From contig FUZR01000001.1 in NCBI GenBank assembly GCA_900167895.1, positions 1 to 64,000 on the forward strand: a stretch of DNA of 64,000 bases, read 5' to 3'. The notes beneath the pieces are model-generated. The model saw nothing but the letters and a program-made list of their open reading frames with translations, did no database searches and was not told the origin of the DNA. This document shows, in pieces, positions 32,225 to 41,364 of this stretch; position 1 is the first letter of the stretch, and each line of letters opens with the position of its first letter. The DNA comes from Bacteroidales bacterium WCE2004. GTDB taxonomy: Bacteria > Bacteroidota > Bacteroidia > Bacteroidales > UBA932. The position numbers and the translations under genes were made by a program.

Positions 32225-32908
32225 ATGGACATCGAACACTATTTCATAGAGAAAGGACAGGGCCGGCCGCTGGTCCTGCTCCACGGCAACAGCGAGGACT
32301 GCAGCTATTTCAAGGGACAGATCGACGCGTTCGCCCCCTATTTCCATGTCTATGCCCTCGACACGCGCGGGCACGGGCAGACGCCGCGGGGCAGCGCCCC
32401 CTTCACCATCCGGCAGTTCGCCGACGACCTGCTGGCGTTCCTAGACGCCCGCGGGATCGAGAAGGCCGACCTGCTCGGCTTCTCCGACGGCGGCAACATC
32501 GCGATGGTCTTCGCGATCAAGTACCCGGAGCGCGTGGGGCGCCTCATCCTCGACGGCGCCAACCTCGACACGAAGGGCGTCAAGCGCTCCGTGCAGGCCT
32601 TCATCGAGTTCGGTTACCGCTGCGCGAAATTGTCCGCCCGCAAGAGCGAAAAGGCCCGGCGCAACGCCGAAATGATGGGGCTGATGGTCAACGATCCCAA
32701 CGTCGCGCCGGAGGAACTGGCAAAGATCCAGGCCCGGACGCTGGTCATCGCCGGCACCCGCGACATGATCAAGGAAGCCCACACGCGGCTCATCGCCGCC
32801 CACATCAAAGGCGCGCAGCTGGTCTTCATCGAGGGCGACCACTTCATCGCGAACAAGTGCCCGGAAGCCTTTAACAAGGCCGTCCTGGCCTTCCTGCGGG
32901 AAGACTAA
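32225..32908 (+). CDS. Alpha/beta hydrolase
   Basis: A 227-residue canonical alpha/beta hydrolase: LLHGNSEDCSYF (oxyanion HG), nucleophile elbow LLGFSDGGNIAM (Ser), acid Asp in IAGTRDMI, and His in IEGDHFIANK. It is cytosolic, with no signal. It is co-transcribed with the membrane protein immediately upstream. ATG 32225 is taken over an in-frame TTG that overlaps the preceding stop. Substrate unknown. Confidence 0.87.
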   Translation: MDIEHYFIEKGQGRPLVLLHGNSEDCSYFKGQIDAFAPYFHVYALDTRGHGQTPRGSAPFTIRQFADDLLAFLDARGIEKADLLGFSDGGNIAMVFAIKYPERVGRLILDGANLDTKGVKRSVQAFIEFGYRCAKLSARKSEKARRNAEMMGLMVNDPNVAPEELAKIQARTLVIAGTRDMIKEAHTRLIAAHIKGAQLVFIEGDHFIANKCPEAFNKAVLAFLRED

Positions 32909-32915
32909 ACCCCAT

Positions 32916-35102
32916 TCAGAGCTTGTCGTCCACGTCTGTCTTCCGGGCGCGCTTGAGGCTGATCTCCGTCTTGCCGAAGCGCCACGTGAGGCCGAAGCGG
33001 AACTGGCGCGGATTGTACCAAGACGCATTGTGCTGGCGGTAGGTCGCCGCTTCCGTGTCGCGCGAAGCGCCTTCGTAGCGGTTCTGGAAGGGCAATACCG
33101 CCGTCGCGGAAAGCGTCAGGTGCCCCTGGCAGAAACGCTGCTGCAGGCCGATGGAATAGGCATACTCCGCCCCATGATAAGTCCGCTGCAGCGTGGTCTC
33201 GCCGCCGGAGGCGAAGGCGGAGACATACGCCAGCGCCTCCCGCCAGAGGCCGGCGTTGGCACTGAAATCGACGGACCAGTTCCAGCCGCCGTTCCGCTGG
33301 TCCAACGCACGGGCGTAGAAATCGTCATAGCCCACATTCCCGGACACCTGCATGCCGAAGCCGTCCGTCGGCTCCCAGTCGAAATCCAGCAGCGCGTCCA
33401 CGTGGCGGTGCCGGACGGCGTTCCCGTACGTGGAGACCTTGGTCCCGTCGGGATGCGTCACGGACAGGTATTCGATCTTGTTACCGCACAGACTCCCGTA
33501 GGTCCGGGCCGTCAGGCCCCATTTGTCGCCGCCGGTCCGGTACGTGAGCGTCAGCGCGTCGGAGACCACCGTCCGTAGGTCGGGATTGCCGTGCGAGCGG
33601 CTGTAGGGCGTCTCCTCGAAGATGTAGGGATTGAGGTAGCTCACGCTGGGGCGGCCGAGCCGGCGGGTGTAGGACAGCGACAGCGCGTCCGACCCGCCGA
33701 GCTGCCAGGCCGCGTTGAGATACGGCACCACGTTGAAGTTGCTGTTGTCGAAGGTCAGCTTGCCGGAGGCGCTCTTCGACAGGCCCCGGTTGAGGGTGTA
33801 CTCCAGGCGCGCGCCCGCCTTCAGCGTCAGGCGCGCGAACTTGTAGCCGTAGCTGGCGTAGGCCGCGAAGATGTGCTGGCGGTAGTCCAGGTCGTTGACA
33901 TTGCCGTCGTCCACCCGCCATGCCTGCCTTTCGAAGTCCCATAGTTCGTCCTGCGAGTCGGCCGTATGGCTGCGCAGGGTGTATTTCGCGCCGGCCTCGA
34001 GCTGGTGCTTCTTGCGCAGGGTGGCGAAGTAGTCCGCCTGCGCGAAATGCTGCAGCGTGTTGGCCGTATTGAACGAATGCCGCCGGTAGGGCTCCACGCC
34101 GAGGACCGGGACCACGGTGACGTCGTTGTCGACCCCGTTCGGGATCCCGTCGACGGCATAGCTGAAGGTCAGCACGCCCCCGTCTCCCCGGAACGTCTTC
34201 TGATAAGCCAGTTCGCCGGAGAACGAATCGCCCCGGCTGTACGCCTGCCGCGGCTCCTGCATGTCGGCCGTCAGCCTGCGGTCAGCGTCCCAGAAGCGTT
34301 CCGAGATCCGGAAAGACTCCCGGGTGCGCTGCAGGTCCACCCAGCCGGAAAGCGTGACCAGGTTGAGCGAATCCGGCTCGTAGCTGGCCTCCAGCGAGAA
34401 GGAGCCCGTCGAATACAGGACGTCGTCCTCGAATTCGAGTCGCTGGTAGCGGCGCGCCGTACCGGTGAGGTTCTCGATGTCCGTGATGCCGTTGTACCGG
34501 GGATTGGGGAAACGCATGCCGCCGGCGCTGGCGCTGACGGCGAACTTGCCCAGCTGGGCGGACAGGTAACCGTTGGCGGAGGCCATGCCCAGCGTGCCGG
34601 CCTGCAGGCCGACGGAGCCGCTGTAACCCGCCTTCAGCCGGCGGACAAGCACGATGTTGATGAGGCCGCCGATGCCCTCCGCGTCATACTTGACGGGCGG
34701 ATTGGTGATGACCTGGATCTCCTTGACGGACGAGGCCGGGAAGGTCTTGACGAGCTGGGCAAAGTTGCGGACCAGCATCCCGGTCGGACGGCCGTTGACG
34801 AGCACCTTGTAGTCCGTGCTGCCGTTCAGCAGCACCTTCTCCTCCCCGTTGACGCTGACCATCGGCACGCGCCGGAGGATGTCGATCAGGCTGCTGCCCG
34901 CCGCCTGCGGGTCGGCCTCCACGTTATAGGTAAGTTTGTCGGCGTCCGAAGTGACGAGCTCACGGCGGGCAGCGACGGTGGCCTCCCGGAGCTGCTCCAC
35001 CCGGCCGAGGGAATCCGGCTGCGCCGTCATAGCGTCCTGCGCCCGGCCGGACAGGACGGCGAGCAGGACGGATGCTGTAAGGATGATTGTCTTCGCGTTC
35101 AT
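32916..35102 (-). CDS. Outer-membrane TonB-dependent-receptor-like barrel
   Basis: From ATG 35102 (728 residues): signal MNAKTIILTASVLLAVLSGRAQ, a plug domain (AAGSSLIDILRRVPMVSVNGEEKVLLNGSTDYKVLVNGRPTG...EIQVITNPPVKYDAEGIGGLINIVL) and a large C-terminal beta barrel with alternating aromatic strands, ending RFGLTWRFGKTEISLKRARK. It is the OMP_b-brl_3 type, found without a SusD partner; the ligand is unknown. The downstream neighbours on the plus strand are unrelated. The gene 35250-36188 upstream encodes a membrane-spanning HTH protein that might control it. Confidence 0.88.
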   Translation of the reverse strand: MNAKTIILTASVLLAVLSGRAQDAMTAQPDSLGRVEQLREATVAARRELVTSDADKLTYNVEADPQAAGSSLIDILRRVPMVSVNGEEKVLLNGSTDYKVLVNGRPTGMLVRNFAQLVKTFPASSVKEIQVITNPPVKYDAEGIGGLINIVLVRRLKAGYSGSVGLQAGTLGMASANGYLSAQLGKFAVSASAGGMRFPNPRYNGITDIENLTGTARRYQRLEFEDDVLYSTGSFSLEASYEPDSLNLVTLSGWVDLQRTRESFRISERFWDADRRLTADMQEPRQAYSRGDSFSGELAYQKTFRGDGGVLTFSYAVDGIPNGVDNDVTVVPVLGVEPYRRHSFNTANTLQHFAQADYFATLRKKHQLEAGAKYTLRSHTADSQDELWDFERQAWRVDDGNVNDLDYRQHIFAAYASYGYKFARLTLKAGARLEYTLNRGLSKSASGKLTFDNSNFNVVPYLNAAWQLGGSDALSLSYTRRLGRPSVSYLNPYIFEETPYSRSHGNPDLRTVVSDALTLTYRTGGDKWGLTARTYGSLCGNKIEYLSVTHPDGTKVSTYGNAVRHRHVDALLDFDWEPTDGFGMQVSGNVGYDDFYARALDQRNGGWNWSVDFSANAGLWREALAYVSAFASGGETTLQRTYHGAEYAYSIGLQQRFCQGHLTLSATAVLPFQNRYEGASRDTEAATYRQHNASWYNPRQFRFGLTWRFGKTEISLKRARKTDVDDKL

Positions 35103-35249
35103 GGAATTTTTGAGGTTTTTCGAAGACAAAATTATCCGGGAAAAGTTTTACATATCCCGTCGGCGCACGCGGATTCCAGCGATTATCCAACTGACAATCA
35201 GAAAAGAACAGAAGAATTTCGTCCCGTAAGACAGACGGGAAGTTTTACA

Positions 35250-36188
35250 TCAGCGCTCCGTCTCCAGCAGGAGCTCCCGGAGGTAGATGCTGAGGTTGGT
35301 GTCGTGCTCGTCCAGGCCCAGCTTCTGCCGGATCTCGTGGCTGATGATGTAGTGCCGCTTCTTCTGGATATACTCGCCGATGTCCTTTCCCTTCAGGCCG
35401 AGGGTATAGAGGCAGCAATAACCGATTTCCCAGTCGGTAAGCCCCTTCCCCGCCAGGTAGGCCGTGAACCTGGGATGGTTCTCCTCGAAGAGGATCTTGG
35501 TGGAGCGCAGGAACTCCTCCCGGTCGGCCATCATCACGTCCAGTTCCTCCTCGCTGCTGCGGTAAAGCCGGTCGTCCGACGAGATGCGCGAGGCGATGAT
35601 CTTGTCCAGCACGGCCAGGCGCTCGCGGATCACGGCCATCGCTCGGTCGTCGGGCCGCGAGCGTAGCTTGCGGACGACGGCGCGGATGACGAAAGCGAGC
35701 GCGGCCAGCGCGAGCAGCGCCGCAAGGACGATCCAGCGGATGCGCTCGTCCTTGCGGACCAGCGCAAGCTTGTCGGAATAGCGCTCCTCGATGATGCGCG
35801 CGTTCTGGCGCTTGAGCGTGTCGGAAGGCGCCAGCAGGCTGGCGTTCTCCCGGATCCGCGCCAGGCAGGCGCGCGCCTTCTCCGCATTCGCACTGTCCCC
35901 TACCGCGTCATAATAATCCAGGGCTACGTGGATGATGCTGTCGCCATACACCTCGATGCCGCACCGCTCCAGCGCCTGCGAAAGCAGCAGCGCGTGACGC
36001 GCCCGCAGCTCCGGGGTGTCCAGCATCCTTCGGTCCAGCATGTCCAGCTCCACGAAAGCGCTGTCCGGATGCGCCTCCAGGCACATCTCCGCGCGGTCCA
36101 GGATGGTCCGGGCCGAATTGACATGCCCGCACGACCACAGGCAGGCCGTGAGGATGATACCGAACAGGATGTTTTCGAAGAAGCGCAT
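35250..36188 (-). CDS. Membrane-spanning LuxR-type HTH lipoprotein
   Basis: A 312-residue protein: lipobox-like LWSC (Cys20), a short helical TPR-like region (about 25-115), a single membrane helix (about 151-172), a coiled segment and a C-terminal LuxR-like HTH (LTDWEIGYCCLYTLGLKGKDIGEYIQKKRHYI...IRQKLGL, about 248-292). The design resembles the Bacteroidales one-component regulators with periplasmic TPR and cytoplasmic HTH, but the TPR part is unusually short. A TATCTTTG -7 box lies about 20 bases upstream of ATG 36188. Likely an envelope-signal regulator; target unknown. Confidence 0.75.
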   Translation of the reverse strand: MRFFENILFGIILTACLWSCGHVNSARTILDRAEMCLEAHPDSAFVELDMLDRRMLDTPELRARHALLLSQALERCGIEVYGDSIIHVALDYYDAVGDSANAEKARACLARIRENASLLAPSDTLKRQNARIIEERYSDKLALVRKDERIRWIVLAALLALAALAFVIRAVVRKLRSRPDDRAMAVIRERLAVLDKIIASRISSDDRLYRSSEEELDVMMADREEFLRSTKILFEENHPRFTAYLAGKGLTDWEIGYCCLYTLGLKGKDIGEYIQKKRHYIISHEIRQKLGLDEHDTNLSIYLRELLLETER

Positions 36189-36222
36189 CGTTTAAAAGCA
36201 GGACAAAGATACGACAAAACGG

Positions 36223-36912
36223 CTACGGATGCAACTGTGCGGCGCACCAGCCGAAAGCCGCCGCCAGACGGCTGCCCTCGTCCTGGAAATGGCCGCCGGG
36301 GTGCCAGACCAGGGTACAGCCCCGCGCCCCGAGCTGCCGCTGCAGCAATTCGTATTCGCCCCGCACACTGTCGCCCACACGGGCGATGGCGCGGTTCTTG
36401 GCGTGCTCCTCCCGGTCGCCGAGGCTCAGGTAGACCTTCCCGGTCCGCACCGGATGGCTCCCGGCGAAGTCCAGCCAGTCCCGGATCCACAGCGAGGGCG
36501 AGGCCGCGGCGATGGCCGCGAAACGGTCCGTCTGCGAAGCCGCCCACAGGGCGAACAGCCCGCCGAGCGAATAGCCGCCCAGAATGACGGGCAAGCGGCC
36601 ATAATCGGCGTCCAGCGCAGGCAGGAGCGCATCCGTGACATAGCGGAGCGTATCCTCCGCCATCGTGCCCACCCTGGGATCCCGGCTGATGGCCGGATCG
36701 GGCCACGGCATCAGGTCCAGGGCCCAGTCGAACACCTGGAACGCCACCAGCACGACGGGCGCGCCGACCGCCGCGGCGACCAGGTCCGCCGTGCGGTCGA
36801 AGCCGGCCCGTTCATGCCGCCCCAGCGTCTGCACCAGCAGGAAGCGCGGCGCCTCATCGGCCCGCACGAAGCATTCCCGCCCGGCTATTTCGACGCTGAA
36901 GTGACTCATCAT
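36223..36912 (-). CDS. Esterase D-type alpha/beta hydrolase
   Basis: A 229-residue serine esterase of the putative-esterase (PF00756-like) type. The nucleophile motif is ILGGYSLGGLFALWAASQ; downstream SPSLWIRDWLDF, VYLSLGDREEH (Asp) and VWHPGGHFQDE (His) complete a triad. No signal peptide. Its start codon overlaps the stop of the serine-hydrolase gene (ATGATGA), so it is translationally coupled. The pairing repeats at 8219-10460, where another hydrolase follows another copy of the same serine-hydrolase family. Confidence 0.86.
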   Translation of the reverse strand: MMSHFSVEIAGRECFVRADEAPRFLLVQTLGRHERAGFDRTADLVAAAVGAPVVLVAFQVFDWALDLMPWPDPAISRDPRVGTMAEDTLRYVTDALLPALDADYGRLPVILGGYSLGGLFALWAASQTDRFAAIAAASPSLWIRDWLDFAGSHPVRTGKVYLSLGDREEHAKNRAIARVGDSVRGEYELLQRQLGARGCTLVWHPGGHFQDEGSRLAAAFGWCAAQLHP

Positions 36913-38087
36913 TCGGGCCAGACATTGGCCAGCTGCTCGAACACAATGGGAATATAGCTATAAGTATTGTTGTTGATCCCCATCCGGAGCATGATCAGGT
37001 TCTTATACGGATTGACATAGAGGATCTGTCCCCGGATGCCCTCGGCATAATAGCCGGGATATGCCGCCTTCGGCTCGCCGACGTGGCCCAGGTCATACCA
37101 GTTGAAATGATAGCCGCCGTTGTCTTCGGAATCATATTCGGCCGACTTCCGGATCCACTCTTCGCTCACGATCCGCTTGCCGTTCCACACGCCCTTGTTC
37201 AGATAGAGGCGGCCGATCTTGGCCAAGTCCAGCATCGTCAGCGTGATGCCGCCGAAGGCGTGGGCCACGCCGTTCTTCTTGCTGTCCACGTTGACCAGCG
37301 CCGGGGATTCCATCCCCAGCGGTTTCCAGATCCGTTCGCTCAGATAATCGATATAGCGCATGCCGCAGGCGCGCTCGACCACGACGCCCAGGATCTGCGA
37401 CGTCATGCTCTCGTAGCGGTATTCCGTGCCCGGCTCGCAGCGGAACTTCAGGCCGCGGATCTGCCGCATCAGATGGTGTCCGTAGTTCAGGCGCGCCATC
37501 GCGTTCAGCCGCTTCAGGTCCTTCAGGGTCAGCGAATAGGTATCGTCGAAATCCAGGCCGCTGCGCATGTTCAGCAGATGCCGGATGGTCAGCTTCTGCC
37601 ACATCGGATCGCCCTTCTTCAACTCCGGCAGATAATCCGTCACGGGATCGTCGATGCTGCGGATATAGCCGTCGTCCACCGCGATCCCGCACAGGAGCGA
37701 GGTGATCGATTTCGACACGGAGAAGACGGTCCCCAGTCGGTCCGGCGTGAAATCGCCCCAGCATTTCTCATAGACGATGCTGTCGTTCTGGATGATCATG
37801 ATTCCCTGCGTCTTGCTTTTCTTTTCCAGGGCCTCCAGCAGGGTCGTATTCACGTATCTGGGCTCCTGCATGAAGAAATGCAGCGTGTCGATCCACGCGG
37901 CGCGCGTCTCCGCCTCCGCAAAGCGGAACACTTCCGGTCCGTTGGGCACCGTATCGTGCGGATGGTTTTCAAAACTGTAGATGTGCGGGCCGTTCGGGCC
38001 GTCGGCCCGGTAGCCCCGCACGATGGCGCACGACGCCACGGACATGGCGCACACGGCGAGCAAAGCGATTTTTCCGAATATTCTCAT
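36909..38087 (-). CDS. Serine hydrolase lipoprotein (beta-lactamase/PBP-like), copy 2
   Basis: A 392-residue lipoprotein (SVASCAIV lipobox). RGYRADGPNGPHIYSFENHPHDTVPNGPEVFRF aligns with copy 1 over the same block. Nucleophile motif TVFSVSKSITSLLCGIAV, second motif YRYESM, and a C-terminal GGYHFNWYDLGHVGE region. It is translationally coupled to the downstream esterase. Copies 1-3 share the block before the nucleophile (about 40 residues) and the region IDDPVT(N/D)YLPELKK, pointing to recent gene duplication. Confidence 0.9.
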   Translation of the reverse strand: MRIFGKIALLAVCAMSVASCAIVRGYRADGPNGPHIYSFENHPHDTVPNGPEVFRFAEAETRAAWIDTLHFFMQEPRYVNTTLLEALEKKSKTQGIMIIQNDSIVYEKCWGDFTPDRLGTVFSVSKSITSLLCGIAVDDGYIRSIDDPVTDYLPELKKGDPMWQKLTIRHLLNMRSGLDFDDTYSLTLKDLKRLNAMARLNYGHHLMRQIRGLKFRCEPGTEYRYESMTSQILGVVVERACGMRYIDYLSERIWKPLGMESPALVNVDSKKNGVAHAFGGITLTMLDLAKIGRLYLNKGVWNGKRIVSEEWIRKSAEYDSEDNGGYHFNWYDLGHVGEPKAAYPGYYAEGIRGQILYVNPYKNLIMLRMGINNNTYSYIPIVFEQLANVWPE

Positions 38088-38186
38088 ATCATTATCTTAA
38101 CACGTCGACTGCATCTCAACTATCGGGCCATCCCGCACAACAATCTAATTTTCAATATGATACGGAACCCGTCCAGACTGTAAGAA

Positions 38187-38225
38187 TGTAAAGCCTCTTA
38201 CACGGTTTTGTAAAAAGGCTTTACA
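38187..38225. repeat. Inverted repeat TGTAAAGCC/GGCTTTACA
   Basis: Perfect 9-bp arms (38187-38195 and 38217-38225) flank a 21-base spacer. It lies in the gap downstream of the GH5 gene and upstream of copy 2 of the serine hydrolase. There is no T-run, so a terminator role is weak. Similar GTGTAAAG/CTTTACAC arms recur at 54093-54145. The rest of 38088-38252 shows nothing else. Confidence 0.5.
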
Positions 38226-38252
38226 GAATCTCCGACCGGAGAAGTAACGGGT

Positions 38253-39260
38253 CTACTTCGCCTGGCTTTGCAGGTAGGCCTTGAAGAAGCGGCCCTGCGT
38301 GGTGGGCGTGAAGTCCCAGTCGCTGATGAGCATCGGGGACCAGTTGACGTCGAAGCACCACACGGTGAAGGAAATTCCCTTCTGCTCGAAGTATTTGGTG
38401 ATATGCTCGCCGTAGACGTCGGTGGACATCACGGGGATATGGGCCCCCGGCTCGTCCGCAAGGCAGAATCCGATCTCCGTGCAGATGACCGGGTAGGTGT
38501 CGGCCACGAAGCCGAAATCCTGCTCCCACTGCTCCTCCCACGGCTCGGAGCGCTTCATCGGGTACGGATGCGACACATAGGCCACGTTCTCGCGGGCGAT
38601 GGGCTCCTGCGCCACCGGCGTGAGGTCATAGGCCCAGTTGAAGCCGGCGCACAGGCAGAGCGCGTTGGGATTGTAGGTGCGGACCGTGTCGATGATCTGC
38701 TCCTGCAGCTCCTTCCATTCGGTCCAGCTGCAGGACCCCATCCCCGGGCCCGTCACCGTCGGTTCGTTGTACAGCTCGTAGAGCGCGACCGTCGGCTCGT
38801 CCTTGTAGCGCTGCGCGACGGTGCGCCAGAACTTGAAGGTCTCCTCCTTGGTGGTATTGTACATCGGAGAGGTGTAGCGCTCGTCCTTGAGGTTGCCGAT
38901 CGTGTGCCAGTCCATGATGACGTACATCCCGTGCTGCTTGGCCCACTCGATGCCCTGGTCCATGGCCGTGAAGGTCTCCTCCCAGCCCATGGCATTGAGG
39001 TTGGTCGGATGGACGGCGAAGCGCACGATGTTGGCGCCCCAGTCGGCCGCAGCCGCGAAATAGCGTTCGTTCCACTGCCCGTCCCGGACCAGCTTGACCG
39101 GGTCCGAGAAGCAGAGGCCGCGGAAAATGATTTCCTGGCCCTGCGGGTCGACGAATTTGTTTCCTTTGACTTTGACCCAGCCGTTGCCGGCCGAACAGGA
39201 TGTGGTCAGAATGAGGGCGGACGCCACGAGGGCGATGGCAGAAAGGCTAATTTTACGCAT
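38253..39260 (-). CDS. Glycoside hydrolase family 5 lipoprotein
   Basis: A 335-residue lipoprotein (ILTTSCSAG lipobox) with a (beta/alpha)8 GH5 domain. It has FRGLCFSDP, GANIVRFAVHPTN, VIMDWHTIGNL, the acid/base Glu in LYELYNEPTVTG and the nucleophile Glu in VICTEIGFCLADEP, with YVSHPYPMKRSEPWEEQW between. GH5 enzymes cut beta-1,4-linked glucans, mannans or related glycans; the subfamily cannot be set by eye. ATG 39260 (MRKISLSAIAL) is chosen. A divergent glycan-related lipoprotein gene starts at 39342. Confidence 0.92.
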   Translation of the reverse strand: MRKISLSAIALVASALILTTSCSAGNGWVKVKGNKFVDPQGQEIIFRGLCFSDPVKLVRDGQWNERYFAAAADWGANIVRFAVHPTNLNAMGWEETFTAMDQGIEWAKQHGMYVIMDWHTIGNLKDERYTSPMYNTTKEETFKFWRTVAQRYKDEPTVALYELYNEPTVTGPGMGSCSWTEWKELQEQIIDTVRTYNPNALCLCAGFNWAYDLTPVAQEPIARENVAYVSHPYPMKRSEPWEEQWEQDFGFVADTYPVICTEIGFCLADEPGAHIPVMSTDVYGEHITKYFEQKGISFTVWCFDVNWSPMLISDWDFTPTTQGRFFKAYLQSQAK

Positions 39261-39341
39261 GGTTATTGTTTTTCGTTCCTTCAAAAATAAGAAAAAAGAC
39301 CCGAAAAAACACCTATCTTTGTTCTATAAACTGACAAGACA

Positions 39342-40637
39342 ATGAAAACGGTTATCAAGATTCTTGCATTCCTCCCCATATTCCTGTCCGCCTGCACCCC
39401 CACCGACGGTTCCTTCCGGCCCGTCCACATCAAGAGCAAGGTCGACGCCGTGCAGCCCGCCACCGGCCTCGTGCTGTGGAGCGACAACGCCGAAGACCGC
39501 AACGCCACCTACGGCAAATCCATTTCGCTGGAATACGCCTACTGCCTCCCCTGCCAGGTCGTGACCGGCAAGCAGGGCGAAACGGTCCAGTACGACTGGA
39601 GCAGCTTCGACGCCTGGCTCGACGAGGTGGCGTCCCGCAACCACCAGGCGGTGGTGCGCTTCCGCTACGAGTATCCCGGCGACGACAGCGTGGACGGCAA
39701 TCCCGGCACCACGGCCGTCCCCGACTACATCAAGGGCCTGCCCGACTACCACGAGACCTACAACGAGAACGAAGACGGCGAGACCTGGTATGCCGACTGG
39801 ACCAACACCGAGCTGCAGTGGTTCACGAAGCAGTTCTACGCCGACTTCAACGCGCGCTACGGCCAGGATCCCCGCATCGCCTTCCTGGAGCTGGGCTTCG
39901 GCCACTGGAGCGAATACCACATCTTCGGCACGGTGCTCGATCCGGGCGTCAATTTCCCGTCCGACGCCTACCAGAAGGAGTTCCTGACCTACTTGGACGA
40001 TGTGCTGGACATTCCCTGGCTCATCTCGATCGACGCCGCCGACAGCTCCCCGGTCGTGGACGACGACCAGCTGATGGCCCTCGGCTTCGGCCTGTTCGAC
40101 GACAGCTTCATGCACGCGGAGCACGAAGGCGACTACAACGAAGAATGCTGGGACGCCATCGGCGCGGGCACACGCTGGCAGACGGGCCCCTGCGGCGGCG
40201 AGATCAGCTACTACACCTCCGCCGACCAGAAGAATTTCCTGAACCCTGCGGGGATGTACGGCGTCACCTGGAAGCAGTCCGCGGCCAAATACCATATTTC
40301 CTTCATGATCGCCAACGACGCCCCGCGCGGCACCTACGGCACGGCGCAGCGCTTCAAGGAGGCCGCCCGGGAATGCGGCTATCACTTCCAGTTGACGGCG
40401 CTTTCGACGGACGGCGCGAAGACCCGCGCCGAGATCACCAACACCGGCGTCGCGCCCATCTACCGCGACGCGTTCCTGGCGGTCGGCGGCGTCCGGAGCG
40501 ACGTGTCGCTGAAGAGCCTGCTACCCGGCGAGAAGCGCCAGATCGTCGTGGACAAGGCCACCGACGGCCGCGACGTCACGATCGAGTCCGACTTCATCCT
40601 GCCCGGCCAGACCATCCAGTTCGACGCCGACCTGTAG
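39342..40637 (+). CDS. DUF4832-like exported protein (glycoside-hydrolase-like)
   Basis: A 431-residue lipoprotein (FLSACTPTDG). A TIM-barrel-like region follows: ATGLVLWSDNAEDR, YDWSSFDAWLDEVASRNHQAVVRFRYEYPG, WYADWTNTELQWFTKQFYADFNARYGQDPRIAFLELGFGHWSEYHIFG. It ends in a beta-rich domain (TRAEITNTGVAPIYRDAFLAVGG). The layout matches DUF4832-type proteins that are probably glycosidases or glycan-binding; no experimental role is known to me. Acidic residues in AFLELGFGHWSEYH and FDDSFMHAEHEGD are candidate catalytic or metal ligands. Divergent from the GH5 gene. Confidence 0.7.
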   Translation: MKTVIKILAFLPIFLSACTPTDGSFRPVHIKSKVDAVQPATGLVLWSDNAEDRNATYGKSISLEYAYCLPCQVVTGKQGETVQYDWSSFDAWLDEVASRNHQAVVRFRYEYPGDDSVDGNPGTTAVPDYIKGLPDYHETYNENEDGETWYADWTNTELQWFTKQFYADFNARYGQDPRIAFLELGFGHWSEYHIFGTVLDPGVNFPSDAYQKEFLTYLDDVLDIPWLISIDAADSSPVVDDDQLMALGFGLFDDSFMHAEHEGDYNEECWDAIGAGTRWQTGPCGGEISYYTSADQKNFLNPAGMYGVTWKQSAAKYHISFMIANDAPRGTYGTAQRFKEAARECGYHFQLTALSTDGAKTRAEITNTGVAPIYRDAFLAVGGVRSDVSLKSLLPGEKRQIVVDKATDGRDVTIESDFILPGQTIQFDADL

Positions 40638-40646
40638 GTCCGGCGT

Positions 40647-41261
40647 CTATTCTTTCCCGGCCTCGCCCGATGCGTCCGCAAACAGGTCGCGGCCCTTCTC
40701 GTAGGCCGTCTGCAGGTTGGCGTCCCAATTCTCCAGGCGGGATTCCAGCTTCTTCGTCATCCCGTCAAAGACGACGAAATCGGACGTCCGCACGCGGTTG
40801 AAGAGCCGGTCGCCCAGCATCACTTTCTTCATGCTGTCCAGCAGGCCGAACTGCACCAGCCGCTCCATCCTGTTGCCGGCCGTGACGAGGAAGAGCGCCT
40901 TGTCGAGCGTCTTCATCGTCCGCTCGCCATAGGCGAATCCGTACGTCCAGACGCGGTCGAACCAGCCGACGAGCTTCGCCGGCGCCTCCGTCCAGAAGAC
41001 GGGATAGATAAAAGCGACCGCATCCGCGGCATTGACCTTCGCCTGCTCCGCCAGCACGTCGGCGGCGAGCGGCGGCTCGGTCGTATAGTTCGCATCACGC
41101 AGATATTCCTGCTCGGACATGTCCGTCCGGAACCCCATCGCATACAGGTCCGAGAGCACATATTCGTGCCCGGCGTCCACGATGCCCCGGATGAAGGCAT
41201 CGCGCACGTGGCGCGTGAAGGAATCCTCGGAGGGGTGGCAATACACGATAAATACTTTCAT
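40647..41261 (-). CDS. NAD(P)H-dependent flavodoxin-fold oxidoreductase
   Basis: A 204-residue protein: MKVFIVYCHPSEDSFTRHVRDAF (flavin phosphate loop), VAFIYPVFWTEAPAKLVGWFDRVWTYGFAYG (quinone-reductase signature) and ALFLVTAGNRMERL. It belongs to the NQO1/KefF/MdaB-like flavodoxin-fold family that reduces quinones or nitro compounds with NAD(P)H. ATG 41261 is used, skipping seven upstream codons. A plausible role is quinone or electrophile detoxification in the cytosol; no partner is evident nearby. Confidence 0.88.
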   Translation of the reverse strand: MKVFIVYCHPSEDSFTRHVRDAFIRGIVDAGHEYVLSDLYAMGFRTDMSEQEYLRDANYTTEPPLAADVLAEQAKVNAADAVAFIYPVFWTEAPAKLVGWFDRVWTYGFAYGERTMKTLDKALFLVTAGNRMERLVQFGLLDSMKKVMLGDRLFNRVRTSDFVVFDGMTKKLESRLENWDANLQTAYEKGRDLFADASGEAGKE

Positions 41262-41364
41262 AGCCTGATAATCATCAATCAAATATAGCGAATAATGCTT
41301 TCTCGTGCAAGCGCTTGGATTTCCTGCGGGTAATGACTAACTTGGCACAAATAACGGTAACGTT

